The notes: generated by a model from the letters alone, not told the origin. A stretch of DNA of 64,000 nt from Cepaea nemoralis (GCA_014155875.1 JACEFZ010011113.1:124001-188000), one strand, 5' to 3'. Positions 52,941 through 63,000 are shown, counted from the first letter of the stretch. Made by a program: numbers and translations.

Positions 52941-53155
52941 ACTGACGATGAACTGTATTTTCCATGGAGGACTTTTGTGTTGGCAATTTCTGATGGCGGC
53001 ATTATGCACAGTGTACCTGTGTCGGGGTGTTAGCTTGCCGAGACTCCTGTCTATTCCACTTTTCACATTGAACAGTGACGAGCATTTTGTGTGATATTCA
53101 CTGGCACAGGAACAGAGCATAATGGGGACGACCCGTTGCCATGAATTTGAAACCG
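52941..53155 (+). repeat. Dispersed repeat F
   Basis: Same order of blocks as at 51290-51460, including GGACTTTTGTGTTGGCAAT and ATAATGGGGACGACCCGTTG. Confidence 0.65.
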
Positions 53156-53289
53156 CGACTAACTAAAATACGCTATAATAGCGGTGCCACTGTGCTGATG
53201 GATAGAATCGCTCACTGAGGGGAGGTCATCAAACTCCCTAAATCCTTGGGAGTGTGTCCTTTCTGGTCTCTAGGCACACAGCTTGCGAT

Positions 53290-53498
53290 GAAAGGAAGCT
53301 TATCATCATCATTATCATGAGCCACGACGACAAGCTTGGGAAGTCATGCTTCGCCATCTCACACGATCATGAGTCTTGGATCAGTTATGTGTTCTTGTCT
53401 CGATTACTCCGTGTGGCCAAGCCATCTAGCTATTTATCCCTCTGCCTTCCCTTTCCAATAAATCTTGCCAGTTGTCACTAAGTTTTCCCGTTTATTTT
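53290..53498 (-). pseudogene. RTE-like LINE (type 2) 3' fragment
   Basis: Minus-strand counterpart of 28230-28450 and 51850-52060: CATCTCACACGATCATGAGT and CGTGTGGCCAAGCCATCTAG as read on +. Confidence 0.55.
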
Positions 53499-53511
53499 AC
53501 TCATTATATAT

Positions 53512-53662
53512 CTTCTTCTTCTTCTTCTGCGTTCATCCGGAGTTTGTTTTTTTTTCGGACGTGATTGCGTTGTGCCTGTTTACAGCAGAGCTGCGTTCTT
53601 GCGCCGTTAGGCCGACACATCCGACTTCTGCGGGCATTTGTTGACTGGGTTAACCTTCCCGG
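53512..53662 (-). mobile_element. SINE A
   Basis: Perfect 13-bp duplication ACTCATTATATAT (53499-53511, 53663-53675). 151 bp with a long TCTTCTTC tail at left. Confidence 0.92.
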
Positions 53663-53726
53663 ACTCATTATATATTATAACCCTTTATTGGTTTTAGGAT
53701 TTGTATCGTTCCCATCCTACTTTACC

Positions 53727-53935
53727 GCAGGTCCGAATGGATAATAACGCGTGTTCTTAAACACCCGGTGTGCTGATGCCGAGGTTAGCGGTTCAACCCC
53801 TACACCGGACAACTGGACTAAAATGTTGATCTCTCGTTCTTGATTTGGGGAAAGCTAACCCACACGTCCAGTCCATCACTATTATAGTGTATACGGACTA
53901 TGCTTGAGTTCAAAAGCGAGCGAGCGCAAAAAAAA
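53727..53935 (+). mobile_element. SINE B, internally deleted
   Basis: Exact 11-bp duplication CCTACTTTACC (53716-53726, 53936-53946). Head GCAGGTCCGAATGGATAA; 3' end GAGCGAGCGCAAAAAAAA. About 70 bp of the body is missing. Confidence 0.88.
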
Positions 53936-53946
53936 CCTACTTTACC

Positions 53947-54120
53947 TCCCTGGAAAATTCTTGGTACTATTTTAGGCTGGTCGGCTTGGGAAACTAGGTC
54001 ATGGCAACAAACAAATTCCCGTCTCTTAGAGGATTCCAACACTAACCGACCGGACCGGCAAGCTAGCGTGCTATCCCTTGCTCTACCGGTGCTCTCAAGA
54101 ATGCAAGACATAATCGGGAA
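53947..54120 (-). mobile_element. Probable tRNA-derived SINE
   Basis: On the minus strand, GGTAGAGCAAGGGATAGCAC then GTGTTGGAATCC looks like a tRNA-like head. CCTCCCTGGAAAATTCTTGG lies at the 3' side. Single copy. Confidence 0.4.
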
Positions 54121-54315
54121 AACACGAATTATGGAAGACCAGCTTTACAAAAACATCACAAAATACGGAAAGTGTTGGGGCAACACACCTTTACCATCAC
54201 ACAAAAAGTTGTCACAACAGAGAAAGACAGAAATTACTCTAAAGCACTAAACAAAATAAAAACATTGGGGAATCCTTTGAAAACACTTAAGATAGTTCGC
54301 AAATAAACTCACAAA

Positions 54316-54610
54316 GTATTGTTTTGGCGCTCATAGTAGGAGAAGAAGGAAGTAGAGATTAGAGGACGCACAAGACAACGACCGGGATTCGAACCTGTCA
54401 CCTTGAAATGAACGACGGCGCCTCGCTACAGGAACAAGGCTAGTTGGTCATGCGTCGAAGTACACTTGTTCCTGCAGTGAGGCGCCGTCGTCATTTGGAG
54501 GTGACAGGTTCGAATCCCGGTCGGTAACTATAGCTTTCAAATTTTATGTTGTCTAGTGTGTCCTCTAGTCTCTACTTCCTTCTTCTCCTTCTGTGAGCGC
54601 CAAACAATAC
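54316..54610. mobile_element. Head-to-head palindrome of tRNA-derived SINE E
   Basis: Left arm GTATTGTTTTGGCGCTCAT to AGGAACAAG is the reverse complement of the right arm CTTGTTCCTG to GAGCGCCAAACAATAC, except for a 25-base gap in the left arm. Each arm has a perfect B box (GGTTCGAATCC). A single-arm copy lies at 58905-59065. Confidence 0.85.
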
Positions 54611-54717
54611 TATGTGTTTTTATTTGCAAACAAAGTAAATTAACGTTACTTTGTAATTTCATTTTGTTGTTTTAATGCCACTGGAATGTAAATGAACAAA
54701 TTAAGAAGAAATTAGAA

Positions 54718-55075
54718 GCAACAGAGATGTGGTTCCTGAGACGAATGTTGATAATTCCTTGGACTGCCAGAGTAACTAACGACGACTGCCTGAAACAGGC
54801 TAATGAAACTAGAACACTATATACAACAATAAGACAGAGACAAACAGCTTTCTTTGGTCATGTAATGAGAAGAGAGGCATTGGAGAACATCGTGACAACT
54901 GGAAAGATCGAGGGGAAGAGAGGCAGAGGCAGACCAAGATAAATGATGCTGGACGGATTGAGACGGTGGCACGGAGGAATATCAGCAGCAGAGTTGATCC
55001 AGAAAACCAAAGACCGAGATCTGTGGAGAGCCATGAACGCCTACGCCAGCTGGCAGGGCACTTGATGATGAATGC
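54718..55075 (+). pseudogene. RTE-like LINE (type H) 3' end, best copy
   Basis: It encodes MWFLRRMLIIPWTARVTNDD then CLKQANETRTLYTTIRQRQT, AFFGHVMRREALENIVTTGK and RGRGRPR, a stop, then MMLDGLRRWHGGISAAELIQ and DRDLWRAMNAYASWQGT. One point stop separates the two halves. It ends TGATGATGA. 5'-truncated; the RT domain is not present. Confidence 0.82.
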
Positions 55076-55079
55076 CACT

Positions 55080-55200
55080 GAATTTGGAAGAGATTAGAAG
55101 CAACGTAGATGTGGTTCCTGGGACGAATGCTACGAATACCCCGGACTGCCAGGGCAACTAAGAACGATTACCTGAAGGAGACATGAAACTAGAGAGAGAT
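55080..55200 (+). pseudogene. Second type H LINE piece
   Basis: GTAGATGTGGTTCCTGGGAC through GGACTGCCAGGGCAACTAAG repeats the start of the preceding copy before decaying. Confidence 0.6.
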
Positions 55201-55284
55201 TTGGAAGGAAATCGCTTTGCGTTGACTGTATACAGTATGAGCGTCGCATATTCTGACAGCAATGGTTAACTTTTTTTTGTGTGT

Positions 55285-55595
55285 GTATATCTTTTACAGG
55301 ACATCGCTGTCAACACCAGTATTTTACAGCTGTTGGTGTCTTGGCAAGTTTACGTTCAGTTGTTTCCCAGTGCTTTCTGAACAATCGGCTCCCATACTAA
55401 TTCGTTAAAACCCAGCGCAACGCCGTCTGCTGCCAAATTGCGCGCAGATATGTTTCGAACGTGGGTAAGCGGGATTACGAACCGAGCCCATAATACTTCG
55501 CCACGGAGACCGACTAAGGCAAACTACTGACCGTAAAACTGCCCAGTAAATCACAAAAAGCCAATAAATGCAGCGGTTGATTGCAACGATTTATT
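55285..55595. mobile_element. Inverted pair of SINE D copies
   Basis: A full minus-strand copy (55285-55520, 3' end TATCTTTTACAGGACATCGC at left) is joined head-to-head to the 3' half of a plus-strand copy (55525-55595, CAAACTACTGACCGTAAAAC to GTTGATTGCAACG). Together they fold back. Confidence 0.7.
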
Positions 55596-55683
55596 TTTTA
55601 AATTTATTTCACTAATGCCAAAACCGACCAGGAATACACCATTGATATATTTGATGTAACCATTGTACTTTTAATTATATTCT

Positions 55684-55815
55684 TCTTCTTCTTCTGCGTT
55701 CATCCGGATTTTTTTTCGGATGTGACTGCGTTGTGCCTGTTTACAGCAGAGCTGCGTTCTTGCGCCGTCAGGCCGACTTCTGCGGGCATTTGTTGACCGG
55801 GTTAACCTTCCCGGG
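55684..55815 (-). mobile_element. SINE A
   Basis: CGTTCATCCGGATTTTTTTT to TTAACCTTCCCGGG. The flanks (CTTTTAATTATATTC, CTTTTATATTCTT) look like a target duplication with a 3-base gap. Confidence 0.8.
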
Positions 55816-55829
55816 CTTTTATATTCTTA

Positions 55830-56865
55830 TTTTATGGATCTCTGGTGTTATTAAACTTAAAAAAAAAAAAAGAAGAAAATAAACATAACCGGGCATAAAA
55901 TTTAAATAAACTATCGTAGAGTAACAACAATCGCCAAGGCAGATTATTCAATGGCATTATGAAGCAAATTTAGATATGAAACTATGGAATACTGAAAGAA
56001 TTGCAAAGACAGCTCTTGAAGAAAAAGAAAATTGCAGATGTAGGTTGATTCTAAGCCAACCAAGAGAAGAAAATGAAACACAGCGGGTCGGTATGTCCGA
56101 TTTATGCAGGGTACCCCATCTCGCGACAAAATAATGAGAAAATACACGTGTATACAAACATAGGCGGCGTGCACAGCCCACGTGTCTTTCAAATTTCTGA
56201 CATGATTCATCTCATTTACTCCATCCTCACTTATCAAAGACTGTATTAACTCGAATATGCTTTCCCACTGAACGCCAATTTCTGCGATGTGATACATTAC
56301 GTGTAAAATGTCGACAGTATCAATGGTTTATTTACGCGTTGAAGAAATGAAACGAATGCGTTAGAATGCCGCCATACCCTCGTTCCATTTTCAACCGTTA
56401 TCTAAATCCGCATCAAAGCGGTTAGAAGCGGAAACTGGGATGTTTTATATGCCCGACCGCGCGGTTTTTCCTTAATTTTTAAATATAACAGCAATGCACC
56501 CGCTAATGCTTATATCAAAATTTTATAATCTAGCAAAGAGTAAATTTACATTCAAAAGATATATTATAGTTTGCACAAATTGAGTCACATAAATTTAAAA
56601 TTCATAAATGCGAAACTAAATGTTGCTAGCTCAGCGTTATTAGCATGCGTCGGTTGTCCACTTGCCAGATTGTCTCAGAAAATATTTAGGCTTTCTTTTG
56701 ACCATGTAAACGCATTTGTTTATTCACAGTATGAGTCGCTTTATTAACCGAAACTACAAAAGTAAATTTTCTAATAAGAAAGTAAATGACCCTTTCATAC
56801 ACATTTAAGGGTATTTGGTATATGGTGTGAGTCCCATATTTTTGTTATAGATGAAACGACACTAG
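55830..56865. other. Non-repetitive AT-rich sequence
   Basis: Apart from the weak minus-strand ORF, no repeats or exons are seen. It is one of the least repeat-rich parts of the window, and 56380-56465 contains several CpG-bearing words (GCGGTTAGAAGCGG, CCGACCGCGCGG). Confidence 0.4.
55944..56297 (-). CDS. Hypothetical ORF, possible first exon
   Basis: A 117-codon minus-strand frame opens MYHIAEIGVQWESIFELIQS LISEDGVNEMNHVRN and then becomes hydrophobic (FLIILSRDG...), which may be intron read-through. A GTGAGG donor-like site lies after SLI and GTAAAT after SEDG. Sequence just upstream (56300-56470) is richer in CpG than its surroundings. I recognise no family. The first 50 residues have more mixed composition than other small frames here, which is the only support. 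Confidence 0.22.
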   Translation of the reverse strand: MYHIAEIGVQWESIFELIQSLISEDGVNEMNHVRNLKDTWAVHAAYVCIHVYFLIILSRDGVPCINRTYRPAVFHFLLLVGLESTYICNFLFLQELSLQFFQYSIVSYLNLLHNAIE

Positions 56866-56869
56866 AGAT

Positions 56870-57062
56870 GTGATGCGGTCAATGTCACATGGGTCGCCTT
56901 TACTTACCAGAACATTTTCTGATGCCCACATCAGACTAGGGTTCACCTGGGAACCCAAGACAATCAAACAAAACAGTTATCTCGATGAGGATTCAAACAC
57001 ATAACCATCGTACCGGCAGTTGAGCTTGCTAGTCACTGCGCTACCGCGAATCCCAATTGCGT
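56870..57062 (-). mobile_element. tRNA-derived SINE, family M
   Basis: On the minus strand GGGATTCGCGGTAGCGCAGT (A-box) and GTGTTTGAATCCTCATCG (B-box) give a clear tRNA-like head. The body TGATGTGGGCATCAGAAAAT follows. Single copy here. Confidence 0.65.
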
Positions 57063-58415
57063 AATGCTCTAAGAATATTATTATTACTATTTTTATTGGT
57101 GAGTACATTTATAACTTTGATTCCTACTCAAATTGAACACGTACAACATTTTGGTTGAATAAAATAGTAGCCATAGCCACAATTATATTAAGGTTTGTCA
57201 ATACATTATTAGTCTGCACCTGCAATAAACGTAATACTGCACATCTTTAGGAGTAGCAAACGTATGTAACGGTGCCAGTCATAAAGTTGGCTATTGTCTT
57301 ATCATCATATTTTCGTATATTAGATTATGGTGTCTAATCTTAACAAAGAGCGTTTCGTTGCTTAGTGACGCCATGTCCGCCCCTGGCCCACGTAGATATG
57401 GTTGGAATCACTGTTTTGAATTTTATAAAATGAAGAAGTATACTTTGTGGAAATTTCAATAACCCAAAGTCGACTATTGCTTTCTTAAAATATATTCATG
57501 ATGACATCTGAACGACAAGAAGGGGGAGGGGAGAAGAAGACAAAGAAGAAGAAGGATATTTTTGGACCCTACAAGGGCATATAGAAGATACACTCAGCAT
57601 ACTATATCTCACAAAAGAAATAATTTCATACTCATCATTATCTCAATCACGGAAACATGTCAATAAATTGGAAAGCAGTATAAATATTGACAGAAATGGC
57701 AAGAATATATAACCTTAACATTATGACATTGAAAAAATACAACAGTAGCTGTGCCCTGGCTTAGGCGTTCATGTCTCTCCGCGGGTCTTGTAGTAACTGT
57801 CTTAAAGGCATGAATGTGAGAAAGAAATAAACCCATAAAAAATAATAATAGGAGCTGTGGTGTATGAGAGGACAAATCTGACGTAACAATGTCTTGCTAG
57901 AACGATTAGCATCTACGCATTACGACATTTGCTGCGTGAGACGAAGCCTCTATGGTTATGTCCGATTTGCTATGATGTCAATTCTTAGATACCAAGGCCG
58001 AGACTATTATCAGGTTTTCTCAACGTGTATTTCATCCAGCGATCACCCCCCCCCCCCCCCCAGACAAATGAGAAGTAAAAGCAATAAGTTTTACTAGAAC
58101 AAGATCAGAAGTAATCTAATGGACGTTGCAACCAAAGCTGCTGTCATCACACAAACAACACACACCGATTCAACTATATGAGCAGCGTCTTTCCTTTATC
58201 TCTGGACTATTGGGAATGTGTGTAGCTCTCTCCATAAGCTCCCATTAGTGATTGTGTCCTACCACTTCAGTCCTTCTTTGCAGGCACCAGTGAATTAATG
58301 TTTTAGGTTGTTTATAACTAATTCTATTTGTTCCTTGTGTTTCTTATCGACGCAGCAGTATTAACGAGCAGACTAGCTGGGTCTGTACCCCTTAGTGGAG
58401 TATTTGTGTATGATA
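57063..58415. other. No gene recognised
   Basis: 57515-57560 is GAAGAAG-rich and 58047-58062 is a C16 tract. Small frames have no recognisable motif. Confidence 0.4.
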
Positions 58416-58419
58416 AGAT

Positions 58420-58678
58420 AGATGCGACCGCGGACCGTTTGGAATCGTGTGAAGAATGCAGAAGAATGGGTAGATCATCACGGCTTGGGAAGAATGGTGC
58501 TGCAGGGAGTGACCAGCGGATCTGGCCAACACTCAAAACTCTGAGGAAAGGCCAGACAGACACATAATCAGATTGCTACGAGGCTCTTCGTTGGCTGTTG
58601 CATATGAGGATGGAGCACGTATGGAAATGCCCCGAGTGCTTGTAATGTCGGTTCTTGACTCAACTCAGCTCAACTGTC
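58420..58678 (+). pseudogene. LINE C C-terminal fragment
   Basis: It encodes GRSSRLGKNGAAGSDQRIWP then TLKTLRKGQTD and, shifted, IRLLRGSSLAVA, with a TTCTTGACTCAACTCAGCTC tail. Longer than the other C tails but without RNase H. Confidence 0.6.
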
Positions 58679-58904
58679 TGTTGACTTCCAAGATGTCTTC
58701 GTGCTACGAAGGCTTCTCTTACCTTCTGTATTTGGCACGAAGATGAGCACTCGACATTGCAGACACTCCCGGCATGAACTAGCATAATGCGGCAGACCCG
58801 GCTGGATGTGATCATAACGACTCTCTGCAAACATTCTGCTACCTATCACCTTCAAATTATGACAGCATGCGGATGATAGACTTGGATAATGAAGACACCT
58901 ATTT

Positions 58905-59065
58905 TAGGGGTATCTAGTTGTCATGCGCCGAAGCACACTTGTTCGTGCAAGAAGGTGACAGGTTCGAATCCTGGTCAGTAACTATAGCTTTCAATTGTTA
59001 TGTTGTCGAATACGTCTTCTAATTCCAACTTTCTTCTTTTATTTCTATAAGCACCAAACAATACA
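58905..59065 (+). mobile_element. tRNA-derived SINE E, single arm
   Basis: TAGTTGTCATGCGCCGAAGC, then GACAGGTTCGAATCC and CCAAACAATAC: the unit duplicated head-to-head at 54316-54610. Confidence 0.7.
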
Positions 59066-59159
59066 TGTATGTTTATTTATGAATCTTCTCATGACACGAC
59101 CGCAGAACCGTGTTTATTTTCTTCTTATATAAGTATACAATTTTCTACACTCACAAGCC

Positions 59160-59248
59160 TGTTCCAGGCATCGATTATTAGTTACTCACGCAACCCAAGG
59201 TATTCACAACATCCGTCTAAGAAACCACATCTCTGTTACCTCCAAACT
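59160..59248 (-). pseudogene. RTE-like LINE (type H) scrap
   Basis: Minus strand: EVTEMWFLRRML, a stop, then IPWVA. Confidence 0.5.
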
Positions 59249-59252
59249 CTTC

Positions 59253-59256
<4 letters not shown>

Positions 59257-59285
<29 letters not shown>

Positions 59286-59286
59286 C
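59257..59286. repeat. (TTAG)n microsatellite
   Basis: Seven uninterrupted TAGT units. Confidence 0.9.
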
Positions 59287-59289
59287 TCA

Positions 59290-59610
59290 GTTCCAACTTC
59301 ACAGCAACGGGTCGTCCCCATTATGCTCCGTTCCTGTGCCAGTGAATATCACACAAAATGCTCCCCACTGCCCAATGTGAAAAAGACAGGAGTCTCGACA
59401 AACAACAGCCCGCACAGATACACTGTGCATAATGCCACCGCCAGAATGTCAACACAATAGTCCCCCACAAAACACCCAGTTCATTTCTGATGGAATTGGT
59501 AGTCATTTTCCCATCTGGATGTTTCCTAAATGTTCACCCACACAGTCCACGAAATACAGTTCATCGTCGATGGCAGTGGCAGTCAACCAGAAGCCCAGCA
59601 GCCACGCATT
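59290..59610 (-). repeat. Dispersed repeat F, inverted copy
   Basis: GGGTCGTCCCCATTATGCTC to GTTCATCGTCGATGGCAGTG is the reverse complement of the 52920-53150 order. Confidence 0.65.
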
Positions 59611-59639
59611 TTTCTTCATAGTTTATTCCTTTGTGTTCG

Positions 59640-59715
59640 ATGATTCGCTGTCATACACTAAGACAGGTTGTATCAAATGTAATGTCATACACTAAGACAG
59701 GTTGTATCAAATCTA
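59640..59715. repeat. Two-copy 36-bp tandem repeat
   Basis: TGTCATACACTAAGACAGGT then TGTATCAAAT occurs twice in succession. Confidence 0.85.
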
Positions 59716-59749
59716 AAGTTGAATACGTGGATATGGACAATAAGAAGAA

Positions 59750-60135
59750 AAGCGGACACACATTAAAGGCCAGTGTGATTGGAGTTTCTTAGGAAAATGC
59801 AAAGAATATCATGAACGGATAGAAAAAAAAAATGAGGTAGAGTTTCAACAAACTCACCAAATCCGTGAAGTGACTAGAGGCATTAGACACAGACAGTCAA
59901 GATTTGTTTTGGGCACATTATGAGAAGAAATACAGTTAAAAACTTAGCGACAACTGGCAAACTTGATGGGGGGAAAAGCAAGAGGATGACAAAGAAGTAA
60001 ATACCTAGATGTTTTGACCTCGTGACATAATCGCGACATCAACAACAGGGACGTGATCCACACAACTGTAGTGATCGTGTGAGATGGCGAATAATGACAC
60101 ACCAATTGACATGGCACATGATGATTATAATAATT
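59750..60135 (+). pseudogene. RTE-like LINE (type 2) 3' fragment
   Basis: Decayed coding for WFLRKMQRIS..., FGHIMRRNT and NLATTGKLDG, ending ATGGCACATGATGATTATAA. Relative of 51595-52065. Confidence 0.6.
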
Positions 60136-60164
60136 ACTACAATGGCAAACATTGGTTTGCTACT

Positions 60165-60262
60165 TTTATTGGCTGCTATTGGAAAGTACTGAGCGTAATC
60201 TTGCCTAGTACATCAACAGCTGCTGAACAATGCTGATGTTGACTGCAACGTCCTGTAAGGGA
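60165..60262 (+). mobile_element. SINE D 3' fragment
   Basis: Ends GTTGACTGCAACGTCCTGTA then AGGGATATAC. Confidence 0.55.
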
Positions 60263-60504
60263 TATACAACATAAAAAATAAAAAAAAACATTGGTTGTAG
60301 ATCTAAGTTTTCAGCAATTAATGTTGTATCATTTTAACAGCGTAGATTGTTTATGTTATATCTTCCAAATTGCATCGCCTTTTCCAACTTTACCACATTA
60401 CCTTTCTCAAGAAATCACGCAGAAACACATTTCGTGGAAAAATAACATTTCGAAATCAATGGCTATTCTATATCACTTCATTGTTTTCTCACTGTAAACT
60501 TAAG

Positions 60505-60570
60505 CAAAGAAGACACAAACAACAAATGTCCCCATTGATTGCCTGGTATATGTCATTATGTCTTGGCAGA
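60505..60570. mobile_element. MITE M1, single arm
   Basis: GAAGACACAAACAACAAATG then GATTGCCTGGTATAT matches the M1 end; no partner arm is seen within 500 bp. Confidence 0.45.
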
Positions 60571-60747
60571 TGCATACAAAAAAATAGATACATTCTTTTT
60601 CGGCTGAATTACACATCACACAACCAGTGTGTTGCCGAAGCAAATACGTTAAGCAACAAAATAATAATAAAATAACCAAACACATATGTCGTTAGAGACG
60701 ACCACGAATGGTTGGCGTGAGACTACATACTCATCCCGTAGAAAACT

Positions 60748-60792
60748 TTGGAGGAGGAGGAGGAGGAAGAAGAAGAAGAAGAAGAAGAAGAC
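60748..60792. repeat. (GGA)n/(GAA)n microsatellite
   Basis: GGAGGAGGAGGAGG passes into GAAGAAGAAGAAG. Confidence 0.9.
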
Positions 60793-60934
60793 ATAACACG
60801 CATTCTTTATTAGTAATGTTATGTTGTGATACGTTCTCACGATTAACATCCTGAACTTCAGGTTTTCCTATGCGACTTCTCTTATTATAATAATAAATAC
60901 TGAACACAGAAACATTTTTGTTCTTCTACTTCTT

Positions 60935-61010
60935 ATTTCGTTCGCTTGAAATTTATTATCAATATCTGCAATGTTGTCTCTTGTATTAATTTCATTGTTT
61001 TATTTTTTAA
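60935..61010 (-). mobile_element. Jockey-like LINE 3'-UTR scrap
   Basis: TTCGTTCGCTTGAAATTTAT and TCTGCAATGTTGTCTCTTGT match 47495-47545. Confidence 0.5.
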
Positions 61011-61339
61011 ACATAGTCTTTTTAAATCTGTGATCAGTCTCAACATATTCGGTCTAACCTTTTAGTATGAGAGTTAAAACTAAAAGTTTATCATAACAAA
61101 ATAGTTTTCACAAGAAAATGTGAACGAAAAATTGGCTTGGTTTGTCTGGTGATAAATTAAAATTTGGCTTGTTTTGTGTGCTCGTAAATGTAGATTTGGT
61201 TCGGCGTGTGTGAATAACCTGGCCTTCTTGTCGAACGTTGAGGGGTAGAGCGCATGCTAGGTCTTTTACAGTTAGGCTGCAAGATAGAGCATAAGACAGA
61301 TTTACCACTCGAAGTATAACATTCACATACTTTTATAAC

Positions 61340-61437
61340 ATGTCTTATAGTAGCGGATATGGCCGTGGTCATGAGGAAGGTGGTAGCAGTTCTTCAATGA
61401 AGGTCGATTCATCAAGCGTTGGAAAAATTATCGGCAA
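61340..61437 (+). CDS. Candidate first coding exon of a KH-domain protein
   Basis: It opens MSYSSGYGRGHEEGGSSSSM then KVDSSSVGKIIGK. Gly/Ser-rich N-termini followed by VGKIIG are seen at the start of type I KH domains, including DDX43-like RNA helicases, whose GxxG loop binds single-stranded nucleic acid. The exon could end at a GC donor (GCAAGT, 61434) in phase 1 or at GTCTTG (61438). Neither is a strong GT donor, and I could not find the next KH exon. Downstream, 61547-61602 is bounded by a strong acceptor (TTCATTTTTCAG) and a GTAAGT donor, but its translation does not continue a KH domain in any phase. Moderate-to-low confidence. Confidence 0.38.
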
Positions 61438-61439
61438 GT

Positions 61440-62860
61440 CTTGTTGTTTCTATCCACAGGTCCACGGTCATGGCGTCACGGGCAAGCTGGCGTTCGTGGC
61501 TTCCGGTTGTTAATTCAACCAGCCTGCTTTTTATTCATTTTTCAGGGGAAAATGAACGTCATAAGCAGGGTTCATTATTGTTTTGCCAAAGCCACAACAA
61601 AGTAAGTTGTAGTTTCAGGTGATTAGCAAAGATATACCCGCCAGAATGTGCACCTGATGATTGGCAGTGAGTTTAGTTTACTTGGGTGTGATGGAGGCAC
61701 ATGGCCTCGTTAAATTTGTTTTCCGTTGTTCTCATTTAATATCTTGATTTCTGTTTCAGACAGCTACGTATTTATCGTAATTTTATTGCAAATATTCAAA
61801 GTTAGGTATTTATGGTCGTCTAAATGCATTATGATGGTAGTTTACCACGTGCTTCTGGTTATTTCAATTCAATTCACACGTGCTGCTTTGTCAGGGTGGT
61901 TCTTTGATGGGCGCCATTTTAATGTCCGTTCTATTTCCCATTCTTCTTATCTGTAATTTTTTATCTTTGAATCTACCACTTTCTTTCTACTGTATTGCAC
62001 CATTACTTTAGGAAATATTTTACAGGTATTCAGTATTCTTTCATATTTTATTATTTGGCTGTAAATAGCAAATTTTTCATTTTATAAGTTTTACAGGTTT
62101 TTTTTTTTGTTAATATGTACAGATATTCAGATATTGTAAAGTGACTGGAATGATAAAACACAAAAAGTTGTCAAATTATATCATCTTGTAAATCCAGCAT
62201 GGTCTCATTCCATCCACTGTCAGTGCTGGCTGCCATGGGTTTCCAGTACTTTCTCTTGTGCCTACTTTGCCGGTATACTGACTTTTTTTTTAACATAGCT
62301 TACTTATTCTTAGCGTATTAAATTGTCTTTTTTTCAGTCTCTACATGATCTAGAACTTCTATATTTGTTTCTCAGGAATACATGCCATCTATTGTTCTGT
62401 ATTCATTTCTAGAGTAAATTGTTCTATTTGTTGTTCACGATCATGATCTTCAGCACCGTAGTGTGCGGTTAATAAATCTTTTTTACTTCTTTAAAGCTTT
62501 AATTTTTTCATGCTCGTAATTGCATTTTGAGCATTCCTGGTCTCTTTCTATAATTATTTAACAGTATACTTAGTTATGTTGTCAGTGTCAATTTAACCAT
62601 TTCAGCATGGCTTTTCAATGACAATTTAGCTATTTCAATTTGAAGATCACCTCTTTGAGATGAGCAACTAGGTTAAACATCGGCACATTTGGAGAGGGTA
62701 GAAATGAATACAAGTCTGCATTCTTGCCTCATACTAGTAAGGGGAATTTTAATGCACTTATAATTCGAATTCAATTCCAGAACTCAATATAAGCAATTCG
62801 TCATTCAAATAGTGCTAAATAATTAGAAATATACTTTCTGCTGAGAGACACGGCAAAGAT
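61440..62860. other. AT-rich sequence, possible intron
   Basis: Apart from a 56-bp interval with good splice-like borders (61547-61602), no exon or repeat is recognised. Confidence 0.35.
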
Positions 62861-62867
62861 AGGACAA

Positions 62868-63000
62868 TTTCTTGGTGAATCAGCCATGTGCACATGTGGA
62901 TTGGATTCGCAGACAGCGGATCATGTATGCCAAGACTGCTGAAATACAACATATTTAGGCAAACCTTCTGGCCTAGAGAGACGACAGTGAACTCATGGAC
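62868..63000 (+). pseudogene. Jockey-like LINE C-terminal Cys/His fragment
   Basis: It encodes SAMCTCGLDSQTADHVCQDC, a stop, then TTYLGKPSGLERR, parallel to 47690-47800. Truncated on both sides. Confidence 0.65.

Noticed and set aside
54316..54610. A genuine tRNA gene
   Set aside because: The B box is perfect, but the head does not fold into a complete cloverleaf by eye and it is part of a dispersed palindromic repeat.
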